Below, piece after piece: positions 24,964 through 38,938 of a stretch of 64,000 nucleotides of DNA. The first letter of the stretch is position 1. Every line of letters starts with the position of its first letter. The DNA is from Absidia repens. Taxonomy: Eukaryota; Mucoromycota; Mucoromycetes; Mucorales; Cunninghamellaceae. Both the position numbers and the translations under genes were made by a program. The notes beneath the pieces were generated by a model. That model was given only the letters and a program-made list of their open reading frames with translations. It was not told where the DNA came from and searched no databases. The stretch spans positions 689,501 to 753,500 of the forward strand of contig MCGE01000016.1 in NCBI GenBank assembly GCA_002105175.1, given 5' to 3'.

Positions 24964-25167
24964 ATTATGTTATCTGTTATATTATACCACATCTGCATGT
25001 GGGTTGTCTTCTTTTTAGACTCCGGCTTGTGAAATCTTGTTTTTTTTAAAGCTTCGGTATTCTTTTACTTTTTTTTATTTTTTTATTTTTCCTTTCTATT
25101 TAATTTTCTTAATTTACTTTTCTAATTCTTTATCTTATATCACTGTACATACTCTCTTTTTAATTCA

Positions 25168-27151
25168 ATGTCTGTTGATAGTTGGACTCTACAAGTCAAA
25201 TCATTGGAGCAAGTGACGCAATCGGTTACCGTCTCAAGCTCTGCATCTGTCTTACAACTGAAAGATGCTATTCAACCTGTATTCGATGTGGCAAGCAATC
25301 GTCAGCGTCTCATATTCCAAGGAAAGGTACTCAAGGATGGTAAACAACTCACGGAATATGGTAAGTGAAAAACATCTGATGAGGGTATCTGGTACGATTC
25401 GACGGTATTTATCTTAACATCAATCTTTTGTATTTTCAAGCCAATTTGCAAGATGGGAAGGTCATCCATATGGTTTCCAGACCGGCCGATGCTCCAAGCA
25501 ATGCTATGAATGGTAAGATTCAAGATACTCAGAATGGGTAATGGGTCGTATTTTGTCGTTTATGATGGGCTAATGTAATTGGTTTACTGGTTTATAGATG
25601 AACCTCAAACGAATACATCAGGAGGTAGTTCGCCACAAATGTTTCCTGGAATGTTTGGTCCCTCTGAAGGATATACTTTTATTACTGTTGATGCCAATAT
25701 TAGTGATCTTGGTGGAAATAATCCTGTAAGTATTTTTTATTTTATGGCATTATTGATATTGGTTTAACTCGGCTATTCTATTCTAGCAGGCTCTGACATC
25801 TTTTCTGAGCGGATTATTTAATGGCGGGCCGGACAGGGTAAACTTCTCAAATGGTCGTACTTTCCATGGTGGAGTACAATCACCTTTAGGAATCCCACAG
25901 GTAATTTCTTTTTAAAAAAAACATTAGAGTTTTGATAAGATAATGTAGTTGACCTTCTCTTCTTCCTTTAAACTGGTCTGATTACACATAGAATACTCGA
26001 TCAGCTGCTAGTAACATCGGAACCCGAACTCGAACTTTACCTACCAGAGACATTGGTCGAAATAGAAGACAATCTGGCGACTTCTCTTCACTATTCGATA
26101 CTGCTCGCACCTATACCAGTCCTCTTGTAAGTTAAATACCAGCGCGCACACACATATAGATAGCGATTTACTAAATTGCATGATGTTCGTCTATCTGTAG
26201 TCGGCGTTGGAAATCCGGTTGACTAGAGCTCTTGCAGCCATTGCGAACATACAGACTACTTTGGAGGCACCGCCGTCATCAACAGGTAAAATACAACATA
26301 ACATTATATTATTTAAAAAATGATTTCAAGTAGTCTTATCTCTGCATTTGTGTTGTATTTTATTTTAGATGTTAGTCAACTGACATGGACATCCATGAGC
26401 AATGCAACACCAGAACAAACACAAGCCATTCGAGCTCGATTACGCGCAAACAGGTCAAACGGATTAGCACAGACTGGGTTGGCGGTGGACAGACTAGCAG
26501 ATTTGATGGAAGCACTGACTCCCAGACTTCGACAATTGGCTCAAAATCTGCAATCTGAGACTCGACCACACGCTGAGGTAAGTGGTATAGGAAGTTTGCA
26601 GGATTACTGGAATGATCAACATTGACTTCTTTTATATTATGCAGTTGATGCCGGAATTACGTCGTATGATTACTGTTATTCGAAGTCTTAGTATGGTCAA
26701 TCATGCCATAGGTAACATTATGGCTAGTTCAGACGATTCTTCTCGACGACCTGGCGGATTGCGATCATCACCTCTTGGAAGATCAGGACGTGGTACTACA
26801 ACAGCTCCTCCTACACCATCTGGAGCGAATACCAGACGAAGACAGCAGCCCTCAACAAGTAACCAAACAAACGACATAAACAGCAATACCACAGCAGCTA
26901 CGACCCCACCATCTCCACACAAACGAAAATTAAAATCGTCTACTATGGCCACCTCGACATCATCATCATCAGCATCGTCGTCGTCATCATCATCTCCATC
27001 TTCAGCTTCCGCATGCACTGAAACAACAAAACGACAAAAAACCAGCAACGATAGCTCGGACACAAACAAAGACCACATAGATCCTCCAGCACCCTCTATC
27101 GCGACCAGAAAAGGAAAAGGAAACTCCGAAGCAAAACCAAACGATAACTGA
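25168..27151 (+). CDS. BAG6/Scythe-like ubiquitin-domain protein
   Basis: Eight exons close in phase: 25168-25360, 25441-25512, 25598-25725, 25787(or 25790)-25900, 25992-26126, 26201-26285, 26369-26577, 26645-27151, giving 480 residues (479 with the alternative acceptor). The first 75 residues form a ubiquitin-like fold: WTLQVKSLEQVTQSVTV, VLQLKDAIQ, RQRLIFQGKVLKDGKQL and ANLQDGKVIHMVSRP. This order resembles BAG6/Scythe and ubiquilin N-termini. The middle is Gly/Pro/Asn-rich, then come helical stretches (LADLMEALTPRLRQLAQNL, LMPELRRMITVIRSLSM) and a disordered Ser/Lys-rich C-terminus with basic nuclear-signal-like KRK clusters. A role in chaperoning or degrading hydrophobic clients is known for BAG6 but only inferred here. 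No C-terminal BAG domain was identified. Confidence 0.78.
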
Positions 27152-27220
27152 TTTATGACCTCTTATGTTCTCCACATTCCCTACCCCTCACCAACTCACA
27201 AAGATATAATCTCCATAGCT

Positions 27221-27371
27221 TAGTTTATATATTCATTTATCCAGACAGTTGTAGTAGTTATATTTTTTTATCTTGTACATTTTACCACCACTGCTTCCCC
27301 CCCCCTTCTCGACTTCTTACCTTTCCCAATGACATCTATATACATTGCTCACAGAAAAAATTCCCAATAAA
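27221..27371 (+). terminator. 3' processing region of the BAG6-like gene
   Basis: TAGTTTA at 27221-27227 is followed by T-rich sequence and AATAAA at 27366-27371. Confidence 0.4.
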
Positions 27372-27845
27372 ATTCTATCTTCCCAATTTATATCATTGGG
27401 TTGCTCAAATTACTGATGAATATTTGCTTATATCATTTGTCTTTTTCTACCTCTTCATGCTTTTTTTTTTGTCGCAAATAGTTATTGTAACCGATGAACT
27501 TTGCTTCATCGTTTTTATATTATCGTATGTAGGAACTGCGGATGGCAGTTAGAACACCGGAATGGGATGGGATGGGGATAGTACAAGGCTTCAAAACGTT
27601 GTCCCATGGGATGGAACCAGATTGGGATAAAATGCCATCACTAGTAGGGACCCACAGTGATGTTATCAACGGAAAAGCGAAATTGGGTCATTATTGTGGG
27701 TAAAATGGTGATTTTAATGTGTACTATATCTGGAAAGACAGTGGGCTTCTGGAGTTGTCCTTTATGCTATTTTTTTTTTTATTTTTTTTTTTATCAAAAT
27801 GAAAAAGGCTATCGACAGGAGAAACACTATACAAAAGCTTTCAAA
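27372..27845. other. Spacer with no recognised gene
   Basis: I see no exon. It contains GGGATGGGATGGGG-type G-rich repeats near 27563 and 27603 and T-tracts before the dispersed repeat copy. Confidence 0.4.
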
Positions 27846-28306
27846 ACCCGACCACGTGAACTCTTTAATTTCGTCCATATTTTTATTTTTCCGCGCTCTT
27901 TCTTTTCATTTCTTTTTTTTTTTTTTTTTCTAGTCTTTTTCTCTTCGTCATTACTGCGTCTACGAGTTTGATTTGGACTTAGATTAGTGCTACGAATAGT
28001 TTAGAAGAGTTTTCAGATAAGGGATTGCAACATGCATGGGGAAACCCTTTCATTTTGGATTCAAGATTTAGAACCATCTTCAGTTGGCAACCTGGAGCCT
28101 TCCATTTGCTTATTTTAGCTTTAGTTTTTCCATAGTTTGAAAAAACGATGTTTATTTTTATTTGCCTCAATAAAAAAAGTGTACCATTAGTCTCTTTCAT
28201 GTCAGTTACATACAGTATGTATAATCGACCACCTTTTTGCCATGCCCCTATAGATTAGCGTTGACAGCTGCTATGCTTCAATAAAAGATATCCATTTATA
28301 ACCTTT
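27846..28306 (+). repeat. Dispersed non-coding repeat family, copy A
   Basis: Starts with CCCGACCACGTGAA, then pyrimidine-rich sequence, then blocks TAGTTTAGAAGAG, AGGGATTGCAACATGCATGG, GAAACCCTTTCATTTTGGAT, CCATAGTTTG, CATTAGTCTCTTTCATGTC, TAGATTAGCGTTGAC and AATAAAAGATATCCATTTAT. These blocks occur in the same order in the copies near 41 and 57.5 kb. Internal deletions make this the shortest copy. Confidence 0.8.
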
Positions 28307-28495
28307 TTCACATCTTGTCTCTTTTGTACAGTATAAAAGATCCACTTTAGTGTAGTACCGACCATTTTGAGATCCCCCAGTCGCCACTCAAACTACTTCC
28401 AATAAATACCTTGTAGTGTGTGCTTGTTATGTGTTGGGTATAATGAGAATTGTTAGTCTATATTTTTGACGAAGAGTAAAATTTGCAAATCGGTT

Positions 28496-28548
<53 letters not shown>

Positions 28549-29199
28549 CTAAATCACATTGTCTATGTTATAGAATGGCTATGAACACCTTCAAGACCCT
28601 ATTGAATTCCACTTCACCGCATAGAAGGCCATTGAAAGGTCGAGTTTCCCTGTTCACGTTCAGCCCTCTATTACTATAAATAATACAACCACTATTTCTT
28701 ATTTATATAAATGAGAATCGGCTCAAATTTATGTTCAACTTCACTCACTTCCCCACACCCAAAACGGATGATGCCTAGGAAGTCTAAAAACGAAGATCAT
28801 TGATTCGAATTACAACCAACATCCAATGTTTTCCTGAAAAGTATTGCCTTCTGGGTATAGGAAATGTGGCACCTGCGTACGAACTCTTATCATTGTACCC
28901 ATATAGTCTCTGACCGTAGCCATTGCCCTCACTATTCCATGTGAGAGCATTTTTCTATCACATAGACTATATACACGTCCTATTTTTTTTGTCCCCTCCC
29001 TCATCTTAATGCCAGGTATGCGAGTATTCATCCAACTATTTCGAAAACAAATTGACGCGGTAACCACTAGTACCTTTGCGCATGCAAAAAAAAAAAAACA
29101 ATATATATATATATATATATATATGAACAAACAAGACTTTTATTACAAAAAAAAAATAGAGATAAGGGGAAAAAGGGGGCTGTCTACTAAATAAAATGT
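28307..29199. other. Spacer with 49-base poly-T tract
   Basis: No gene is supported. A run of 49 T lies at 28498-28546. An (AT)12 microsatellite at 29101-29124 lies close to the 3' end of the minus-strand complex I gene. No SINE head was found next to the T run. Confidence 0.5.
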
Positions 29200-30373
<1,174 letters not shown>

Positions 30374-30865
30374 TGTGTCTAAAAAAAAAGAGGGGGAAGA
30401 GAGTGGGGAGAAAGTGAAAGGGTGGAAAGGATTAAAGAAAAGAAAAGAAAATACGCTGGATATAAAAAAAAAATAAAAAAGAAGAGTGCCAATTTCTTGT
30501 TTTTTGCGCTCTGAGTAAAAAAAATTGGGGTCCCTCGCAAAGCACTGTCACAGTCACGATACGATCGTCGGACCAGCCATCTAGGAAATGCACAAAACCC
30601 TCTGGGACAAAAACTCAAGGCTAATTCAAATGCCGTTATATATTCAAAAATGGTCGGACATTTTTCCTTTCAAGAAAAATCTGCTTCCTGTCTGTCGTAC
30701 GTTCCTGTCTGTCGCGCATCCCTGTCTGTCGTGTGAAAAACTGATTTATCGTCCTTCTGGGTGTTCGTTCATGTGGGTTCCTAATTTATGTGAAAAACAA
30801 AGCACTGGAGCATGATACTACATTTCAGCTACATAATGATAGGTGACCTGGGTTGAATGATGATT

Positions 30866-30905
<40 letters not shown>

Positions 30906-31036
30906 CAAGCACAATACTGACATAATCGTCATTTAGAAATGACAGGATTTCTGCAGATCAAGTAGTTTCAAATTTCCATGGACGATTTTCATTTTGTGTG
31001 ATTAAGGAGTTCTTCTGAGCTAGCACTGATGATTTC

Positions 31037-31067
<31 letters not shown>

Positions 31068-31556
31068 AAAAGATAACGAAAAATGTTCATGAACATCCTA
31101 CAACTACATCCCTAACTTTAACGGCATACGAATATATATTTATCACGGTCTGCCCTCTATTACACTATGGCATTCGACGCGATCTCTATTTTCCATCGTC
31201 CCATCTTTTTCTAATCGGTCCTATCTTTTGTTATTTTCATGGAAAGAAGCCATCATCCTGTTTTTTTTTTTTTTAACCATCCAAACACATGCCTTCAACG
31301 TGCTGCCCCTTATCCGCCAACAAAGTCATTCACTGTCATATCAAAAATCAAATAATATAAAACAAAGAAGACCTAATGATTTAATCAATCAAAACAAAAT
31401 AAGGTGTAAAATTTAATGATGTTCTATTTGAAAAGCGGGGAATCAGAACTGATGAATGTGTATGACTATGATACAAGCTACGAGGGTAATATGCTAAATA
31501 AAAAAAAGGGGAAGGAGAGATGGAGAGGTAATAGAATGGGAGGAAGAAGAATAATA
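30374..31556. other. Spacer between NDUFS7 and APC2
   Basis: No gene is supported. It contains CCAAT/ATTGG pairs at 30489 and 30524, three 17-bp tandem units at 30685-30735, a 37-T run (30869-30905) and an A run near 31038-31062. Confidence 0.5.
30685..30735 (+). repeat. Three tandem 17-bp units upstream of NDUFS7
   Basis: Three head-to-tail units share the core CCTGTCTGTCG with a 5-6 bp variable end, at exact 17-bp spacing. They lie about 310-360 bp upstream of the NDUFS7 start codon. Confidence 0.75.
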
Positions 31557-32691
31557 TCACTGTTCCAAGAGAGAGTAGAATCCATTTGAAGCAAGTTTCA
31601 GGATCTTGTTTCTGTGCCAAAACTTCAAAGAGGCCAGGACTGTTGAATTTTGTAGACCTGTTTGCTGAATGACTTGTTGCTTTGTCAATGGGGTATCTAT
31701 CACCATAATAATAAATACCACGTACTATCAGTGACCAATTGTACCATCTTTTTTTTTTTTAATTGTATATGTTACCTTTTTCGAACAAGGAGATCACAAG
31801 GGCACTAGGTGGATCGACAGTAAATTCTTTGGATTCACCATCAAATTCAAGTTCAATGGTCATAGAACCGGAAGAAGGTACCCATATTAGCTTTCTTGAA
31901 GGTTTGATACTTTTATATTGGTCGTCATAAATTTCCATGGATCTATTCAGTATAAATAATCTGTCAGTCAAATGTTGCTCGCTCTATTCTTTTTTCTTTT
32001 TCCATACATACTTCTCAATTGCAGGTGGAAGTCTAATATTACTTTCCGGTTTTTGCTTTGGCCAATAGTGTTTGGAGAGAATTGTCGCATGGAAGCAACT
32101 GTCAATATCAGATGAAGAATCATGTACCTTTCGATCAATTCGTTTCGCGTCATTCATATCCCTGATCATAATGTCGCATGCTGTCATTGTGTTTTCTGGA
32201 AGATGTTTCTTAACTAATTCTAGATTGATCATCTTCGAAAAAAAAAAAATACAAAAGGCGATCAATTTCCAAAATAATTACAGTTGCTGTATCCCTTCAT
32301 CATTTCCTAAACTTACTTCTTGGTCAACATCGTAGTCTTTTGTGGTCAATAAAGGTTTCGCCATGTTTTCTTTGTATGCTTCCACAAATTTAGTGACCGA
32401 GCCACACATATTGATCAGCATCGCCACCATGTCATTTGATTTACGTTGAAGTTGTTCAAGTTGGTCTGAAGTGCCATAGAAAAAAGTTAGTCATTCACCA
32501 TTATTCTTTCTTCCCTCTTATTATAATTAACATTACCTGACACATCCAATATGACGCTGGTTTCATCATCCAATTCCGTGGTAGAGAATACATAACACTC
32601 ATAATCATCATCGCCTTGTAAGTCGTATTCATCACTTTGCCTTATAATTTCCACAACGCCAGACAATGTATCCTGCCGGGAGTTCCTGTTG

Positions 32692-32722
<31 letters not shown>

Positions 32723-34847
32723 ATGGTTAATTTTACGGTGGTCAGTCATAATATATTGTCAAATTCATTTCTTACGTCATATATGATTCTATTTGTCGCA
32801 CAATAGGTAATAGAGATCCACAAGAAGGGTCTACCAACTTCAGGAGACGTATACAAGATATGTATTGTTGAATGATGTCCACAGCAGAAGCACCTTGATG
32901 AAGTAATCGCGCATTTAGACTAACCCAATAATAATAATAAAAAAAACCACAAATCAATTCCATACTATTCAGACTTTCTTCAAAATATATCACTCACCTA
33001 TCCATGATTGTATTCCGCAAGTCATCCAGTCGATTTGTTTTTTTAATGGTAACCATCAGATCTTCAGTAACAGGCTTTGAAGCTGGGAAGTCCATGATGA
33101 TATCAAATATGTCCTTGGCCCTAGTTTCAGCAAAGAGTATAAATAAAATTGGGTAAACATGATTATTTCATTCTAATTTCATATTAGGATCATCTAAGCC
33201 TACCTGGATTGATAATATTCTTGGTAAAGAATGTGTTCTAAATTGAGTTTTGCACGTAAGAAGTCGTACCAGGGAACCGTGCCTAAGAATAGACAAAAAG
33301 ATATATATTTAATAAATACAGGTATTTTATCTTCCACAAATCATTCTAACTTACCGAGATCAACAAATGATAAAGAAGCCTTTGGTGATAGAATGTGAGA
33401 TAACCAAGGAAACACTGTCCTCTGTAACCAAACAAGTTGAATAGTGAGCACATGGGTCGTCCAATTCTGTACCCAACGTGGATTTTCCAAGCGTTGAACG
33501 ATCCATGTGTGTATCATCTGGTTCCAAGGCGGTGTCAGATTGAGGGCATAACACTTTTGGCATATATCAATAAATCGGGCAAATGACGTGCTATGTGATG
33601 TTGATGTTGATGTTGATGATGACGGCATATTCGTTGGTTCCTTATGATATTGTTCGTTGCGCGGCGGTACGTTTTCTGTTGTCAAAATGCCACGGGGACA
33701 AGTTGCCAGCACATCGTCAAGTTGCCTTTCAAGAAGATAGTTCGACATTTCGCCTGCGAGCACCACTTCTGGCAAGTTTTCATCCAAATAATGGGTCAGG
33801 ATCCAAGTCAATGCATCATTACTATAGGGAAATCCGTCTGTACAGGGGGCTGCAATAGAAGAATCCACATCCATATAGCCATTGTCGTTGCTATCGTCGT
33901 CATTCTCACAGGTATTTGGGTCGTATTTTGCAAATATGGTGGTGTAGGTATGGGTATAATATTCTTGTTGGAGAGCGCTGAATGAAGTCGATAAAAGAGG
34001 ATTGATCGTGTTACAAAATGTTGCGTGTAATCGTTCTTTGAGTTCAGGAAGGGACATTGGGCTATGATCACCATGCCACGGCATAGTGGGCGCCAGAAAG
34101 ATACGTTGATACAATCCATAAAGCTGATCCACCAATATCTCAAATGTACCCAGTTTCACCATATTATCCGTGGCATTCTATATCAATAATAAAAAGAAAG
34201 GAGAGAGAGAGTGTGTGTGTGGGTAAGTGAATATCTTCAGCAAACTCAACTAACCGCCGTTATCATTACCAGATATTCGTTTTCCCAAGTATCGACGATC
34301 TGTTTGGCAATTTTTTCAATGTATTCAGATGCAACAACTATGAGAGAAAAAATACAGCAGAGGTCAGTACGCATATTAGAGCACTTAAAATCAGTTACCT
34401 ACATATATACCAGTCATGGACAATGACTTTCGGTACGTTGGGATCCTGCAGGTACTTCAAAGGGGAATCGCGAACTAAGAAGAAAGTAAAAAGTTGCCTG
34501 ATCAGTAAATAGAGTGTCAATTTTAACAAGGAGAGCTTGACGTACGAGTGAGTAGCCGTGGATATTTTTCACAGTAATCGATAAGATCCTCCATACTGGG
34601 AAGCTACATTATGGAAAGCAGTTAGACATTACAGAAGACGGAGTCAAACAAAAATGAGTGGGTGAACCTTACGTCTTTCGGTGTAGGGTCATACTGCAGT
34701 GCAAATAAAAATATAGATCATGTTAGTTTCGAGTCCATTTAACGTGTCATTCAAACAACTTACGCTATATGTTGATGCAGTACCATCGTTCAAATAGGAT
34801 TGGAAAAGTTCATTGGTGTTCACAAATTGCGTATTTGGAGTAAACAT
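31557..34847 (-). CDS. APC2: Anaphase-promoting complex subunit 2 (cullin-like scaffold)
   Basis: APC2 is the cullin subunit of the APC/C ubiquitin ligase and holds the RING subunit APC11. Fourteen exons close in phase to 770 residues: 34847-34764, 34693-34673, 34603-34546, 34474-34403, 34337-34255, 34177-33355, 33282-33204, 33120-32998, 32919-32776, 32685-32537, 32465-32317, 32232-32012, 31942-31776, 31696-31557. Family marks include RAKDIFDIIMDFPASKP, NARLLHQGASAVDIIQQYIS, the cullin-homology VEAYKENMAKPLLTTKDYDV, MINLELVKKHLPENTM, MIRDMNDAKRIDRKV, ATILSKHYWP and RKLIWVPSSGSMTIELEF. A C-terminal winged-helix (TKQQVIQQTGLQNSTVLASL) follows. The N-terminal third is divergent and Ser-rich. Exon 4 uses a GTAGGT donor chosen by phase. 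Confidence 0.92.
32697..32722. repeat. (TA)n microsatellite in an APC2 intron
   Basis: A pure TA tract lies just upstream of the acceptor of APC2 exon 10, in place of the usual pyrimidine tract. Confidence 0.7.
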
Positions 34848-35113
34848 GGGGAAGAAAGGTCAAAAAATCCAAAAAAAAACTCGAAAATCCAAGGTGCACT
34901 TATTCAAATTCAAATACCGCCAGTCTTTTTATTTTTGGAAGGCAAGATCAAAGATATACTAATACTACAAATACTACAATAATGCTTTATTGATAATTCC
35001 ACAAAGTTAAATAATAGTTGGAGATAATGTATAGATTATGATATGATTATTACAGGTATACATAAACTAAACGAGAGATATACGAACACTAACAAAACTA
35101 CCACAATAAAACC

Positions 35114-35144
<31 letters not shown>

Positions 35145-35162
35145 GTGGTTGGAGCTGTCCAA
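34848..35162. other. APC2 promoter and chitin synthase 3' flank
   Basis: No gene. It contains a run of about 28 A from 35113 and, on the minus strand, TAGTTTA (35063-35069) 94 bp beyond the chitin synthase stop. Confidence 0.45.
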
Positions 35163-38100
35163 TCATAGAGTAGGTTTTGAATAATCATGTCGATGCTGGT
35201 ATTGTTGTAATAGTCGTCTATCCCGTTCAAATTCACACCACTTCTTCATGACAATTTTCGAGCTATCAAATATTCCGTCCTTATCACCATGTTGTTGCCC
35301 TTTGCCTTCACCTTGTACCTTTCTCGTTTCGCCCCAGGTGAAGTCATCAAAGTGCCAATATGCATAGGTGGGTAAGACGAAATTCCACAGAGGCAGGCTA
35401 AGCAAATAGATCGTCATCCAACCTACATACACCAATTTTCGACTGGTCATCACAATTAACACAGCAGGCAGACCAAGAATCAAGGCAAGAAGGACCAAAG
35501 AGATCACCGAAGGGTGTCCTAGCAAAGCCATAATGATAAGGTAAAGCGTAAACGTGATCGCAGCAGGCAAGCTAATCGAACCAATGAAATCGATAAAGAT
35601 AACAAACTGCATCGAGAAACAAAAAGTGCCGCACAAATCATTGACAAAGAGTAATTCCATCAGGTTATGAATAGTTGAGTTGATCCAGCGCCGTCGTTGT
35701 GATAGCAGCACCATAAAAGTATCCGGTACTACTGTCTTGCACCTACATTATGATAAGGAAGAAGAAGAAAGAAAAAAAATAAATGATACATGACTCTATT
35801 TGTTTGTTTTTTGTTCACATATATGTGGATGAACTTACACTGCCTGAGGGACGAAGAGCATTTTGCGACGAGGAAAGGTCTTAAGCATGAGAGTAGACAA
35901 ATAACGATCTTCACCCAGAAGCAACAGGTTCTTCTTATGAAGCGTATCCACCACGTTTTCCGAGTAATGTTCAATGATATCAGGATTGGCTAAAATGGGT
36001 ACCCAGTGGCCATTTGTTCCTTTTGGTGCTTTAATCCGATACATGCAAAAACAACCAGGTAAACATGTCACATTCCCAAAAATAGACTCAAACGCCTTGC
36101 TTTGATGATGAGAGATATAATATTCAAACACTAATAAAGATAGAATGAGAGGGAGAGGTGTTAGTATCTGTCTGCCCACGAAAATAGGACTATTGAAAAT
36201 AAGCATCATTACCTTGTATCATGGACACCCAACTATCAGTCTTGTTGCCAATTTTTGTTTCACCACAGAGACCAGCCACTTCATCATCATTCATCATACA
36301 ACATACCAAACGTGACAAAGCATCAGGGTACACCTTTGTATCTGCATCGACCATCAAGACGATCTGGTAAAGATCAGGCGAGATCCCGGCAATTTTCCAA
36401 ATGGTGGTAAACAGTTCATATTCCAGGACGGTCATCCGTTCATCAAACATCACCTTTTGTAAAAACGACATGAGAATGACCTGCGAGTCGCGTTTCCCTC
36501 TGTTGCCTGGTTTACGATCATCCATTTCGTCGGGGGGTCCACATTTGGCAATCGTGATCATGGGCACCCTTTGTTGTTGACTTGCATCCACCGTGGTATC
36601 ATCAAAGCTGTAAAACCCACCGTATACTTTGGCCATGTTGTGTCGTTTCTTACCATCCGCAATGGCCACATAGCTGTAAGGTTGGACTTGGTCGGGAGGA
36701 ATCAAAAAGTCTTGCATCATCGACACACAAATATCAGGTGTGGATTGAGTATTGCCATGGCCAGTAATTTCACCATCAGCAATGACCAAAATAAGCTTGT
36801 GTGAGTTGGGATAGTCTGTCGTGGTAATCGAGTCCAACGTTGCACGTAATCCTTCGACGCCTTCCGAGTAGCACGTCACAAGACAAATGGTATGAGCAAG
36901 AGTAAATCCAAATGGCATATAGTCTGATTTTGGTTGAGAAATGGCATGACTGGAGATGGTGTAAGGGCAGCTTATAGTTGTTGAGGACGGATTGGTGAGG
37001 TTGGAATGAGTCGATGTGGATGAGCGTCGTGAGAGAGAGGTGACTTGGCTATATTGTCTTGGAAAAGCATTGTTGCAACCCATGTCTGATAGAGCTGTTG
37101 GCAAAAGCGATGTAGGTGGTGGTCGTAAAAAGGAATCATTCAAAGGTGCAATTGAGGAACTAAATGGTCCTAAAGAGCGGGTACTAGGTAGGGAAGGCTC
37201 GAGTTTAGTATTCTACAGATATGTCCGAATTAATCAGTGTCTACTCTCCATCTCTCTTACCTCGGTGATTGTTTCCATAAGGCACCTCCAGGACGTTCCA
37301 GTGTAACAGCATTGAAATGCATGGAGCCAGTTTCGGGAAGAGTAAAGCGACTTGTGCGAGGAAGTTTGGGAGAAGACAAGAAGGATTTGGACAGAGGGAC
37401 TGGGGTATGCGGACGGATGGCATCTGCCGGACGATTGATGTTTGCTGTCCAGTTTTCTATTTCTTGGTCACGCTTCATACGTTCCTTGTAAGATCGACCT
37501 TCCTTGAAGTTGCCTAGTTGCCAAGAGAGGCACCAGCCAAAGATAACAGCCAAACCAAACTTGACCAGAATGACCCCCAGGATGACAATTAAAGATGTAT
37601 AGAGCACCACGTCGGAAGTAATACATCCCACACTTTTTGTATCAATTTCACCAACCTTGATTAGTTCCACTAAGCAGAAGGCCTCTTCCATCCAACCGAT
37701 GGTCATGTCGCTTGAGTACGTGTGATGTGACGCGACCGCATGACTAATATCTTTACCACCAAATGTGTTTGGAGATGCCAAAACTGTTTCAATCAATCCA
37801 TTCACCGGTACATTGAATATAGAGAGAGGAAGTGAGGTTAAGAGTTTGAGATTAAGTACATTGCTGAAGCAAAGAAGAAGAATAAAAATAGTTTAAAAAA
37901 ATTCAGGAGTAATCGGAGTTAGTTTTATTTTCTTTACCTGTTGAATACTGCCAAATGATTCGTTGAATTCACTTGGCTCCAATCATAATAAACCCGTCCT
38001 GCTTTATCAAGCTTGCCCTGTGAAGTAGGCACGCCAAAATGTTTCATTTTTTGGAATTCGGATGTTGCTCGTCGAGACAAATGGCAGCCAGTGTGGTTAG

Positions 38101-38938
38101 AGTAGGAATTAACTGCAGGCACATCCATAGCATTTCCTTGAGGGCGGGTATTGAACATACGACAAGGAAAATACGTGGGGACATTACCACCAAATTTAGA
38201 CTGTTTAGGGACGATGACATCGGCGCATAGTGAGCTGTTCATATTTTGGAATAAAAAAGAAGCATCTTTGCCACCAGCATCAATCGGTGGGTACACAGGA
38301 TTGATTTTTTCTATTGAAAGATCGGGAATAGGAGGATGGTCATTCCAGGACGCCAATAAATACGCATGACCATGAATCACTACATAACCATCGTTGAGTT
38401 GATCCACTTGAAAGTTCCTCGGGGGTCGAGGACATGATATTTGTGTAAACCCAAACGTTAAAAATCCCACAAAAGCCATAACAAATAATATCATGGATAT
38501 CAATCCCATTTTTTCTCGGAAAGCATATTGTGCAGCATGATCTTTTCTTCCTATAAAAAAAGACGGGGGTTTAAAAAAGAAAAAAAGGGAAAAAGAAAAC
38601 TTACCAAAGCAACAGCGTAGTATGAAGGGTGGAAGGCAACAAGTTATTATATAACAGTACACCTTCCATAAACCTATTGATTTTGATGGTGGTATTTCCA
38701 GTGGTTCTGACAAATCCATGATAAGCTTCTCAGAGTCGTAGTCTCGTTCAATAATTCCGTTCCTTACAGCTGATCGATGAGCTTGCGTCCCTTCACGACT
38801 TTTTTTGGTTTGTTGTGGTATACTTGAGTGATATCGATAATGGTACGCATCCATGCGTTGACGTTCCTGTCGAACCAGATACACTTGTCGTCTCGTTGAT
38901 AATGAAGGTGCCACAGGAGGAGTTGTCAGTGTGTTCAT
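35163..38938 (-). CDS. Chitin synthase, class IV/Chs3-like
   Basis: This membrane glycosyltransferase polymerises UDP-GlcNAc into cell-wall chitin. Six exons close in phase to about 1,130 residues: 38938-38605, 38550-37938, 37863-37261, 37183-36213, 36130-35839, 35742-35163. The N-terminal half has two membrane segments around [17 protein letters not shown] and [17 protein letters not shown], then a long lumenal region. The GT2 catalytic core follows, with [57 protein letters not shown] and the product-binding [13 protein letters not shown]. Several C-terminal membrane helices end in [12 protein letters not shown], typical of the Chs3 division. No myosin motor is present, so it is not class V/VII. 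An in-frame ATG 38 codons upstream lies in UTR-like sequence and was not chosen. Confidence 0.93.

Noticed and set aside
28498..28546. Other long poly-T tracts (also 30869-30905 and 61855-61898) as tails of reversed SINEs
   Set aside because: Sequence next to these tracts does not match the reversed SINE body or contain a B box, and no clear target-site duplication was found. A shared CAAGC beside two of them is too short to count.
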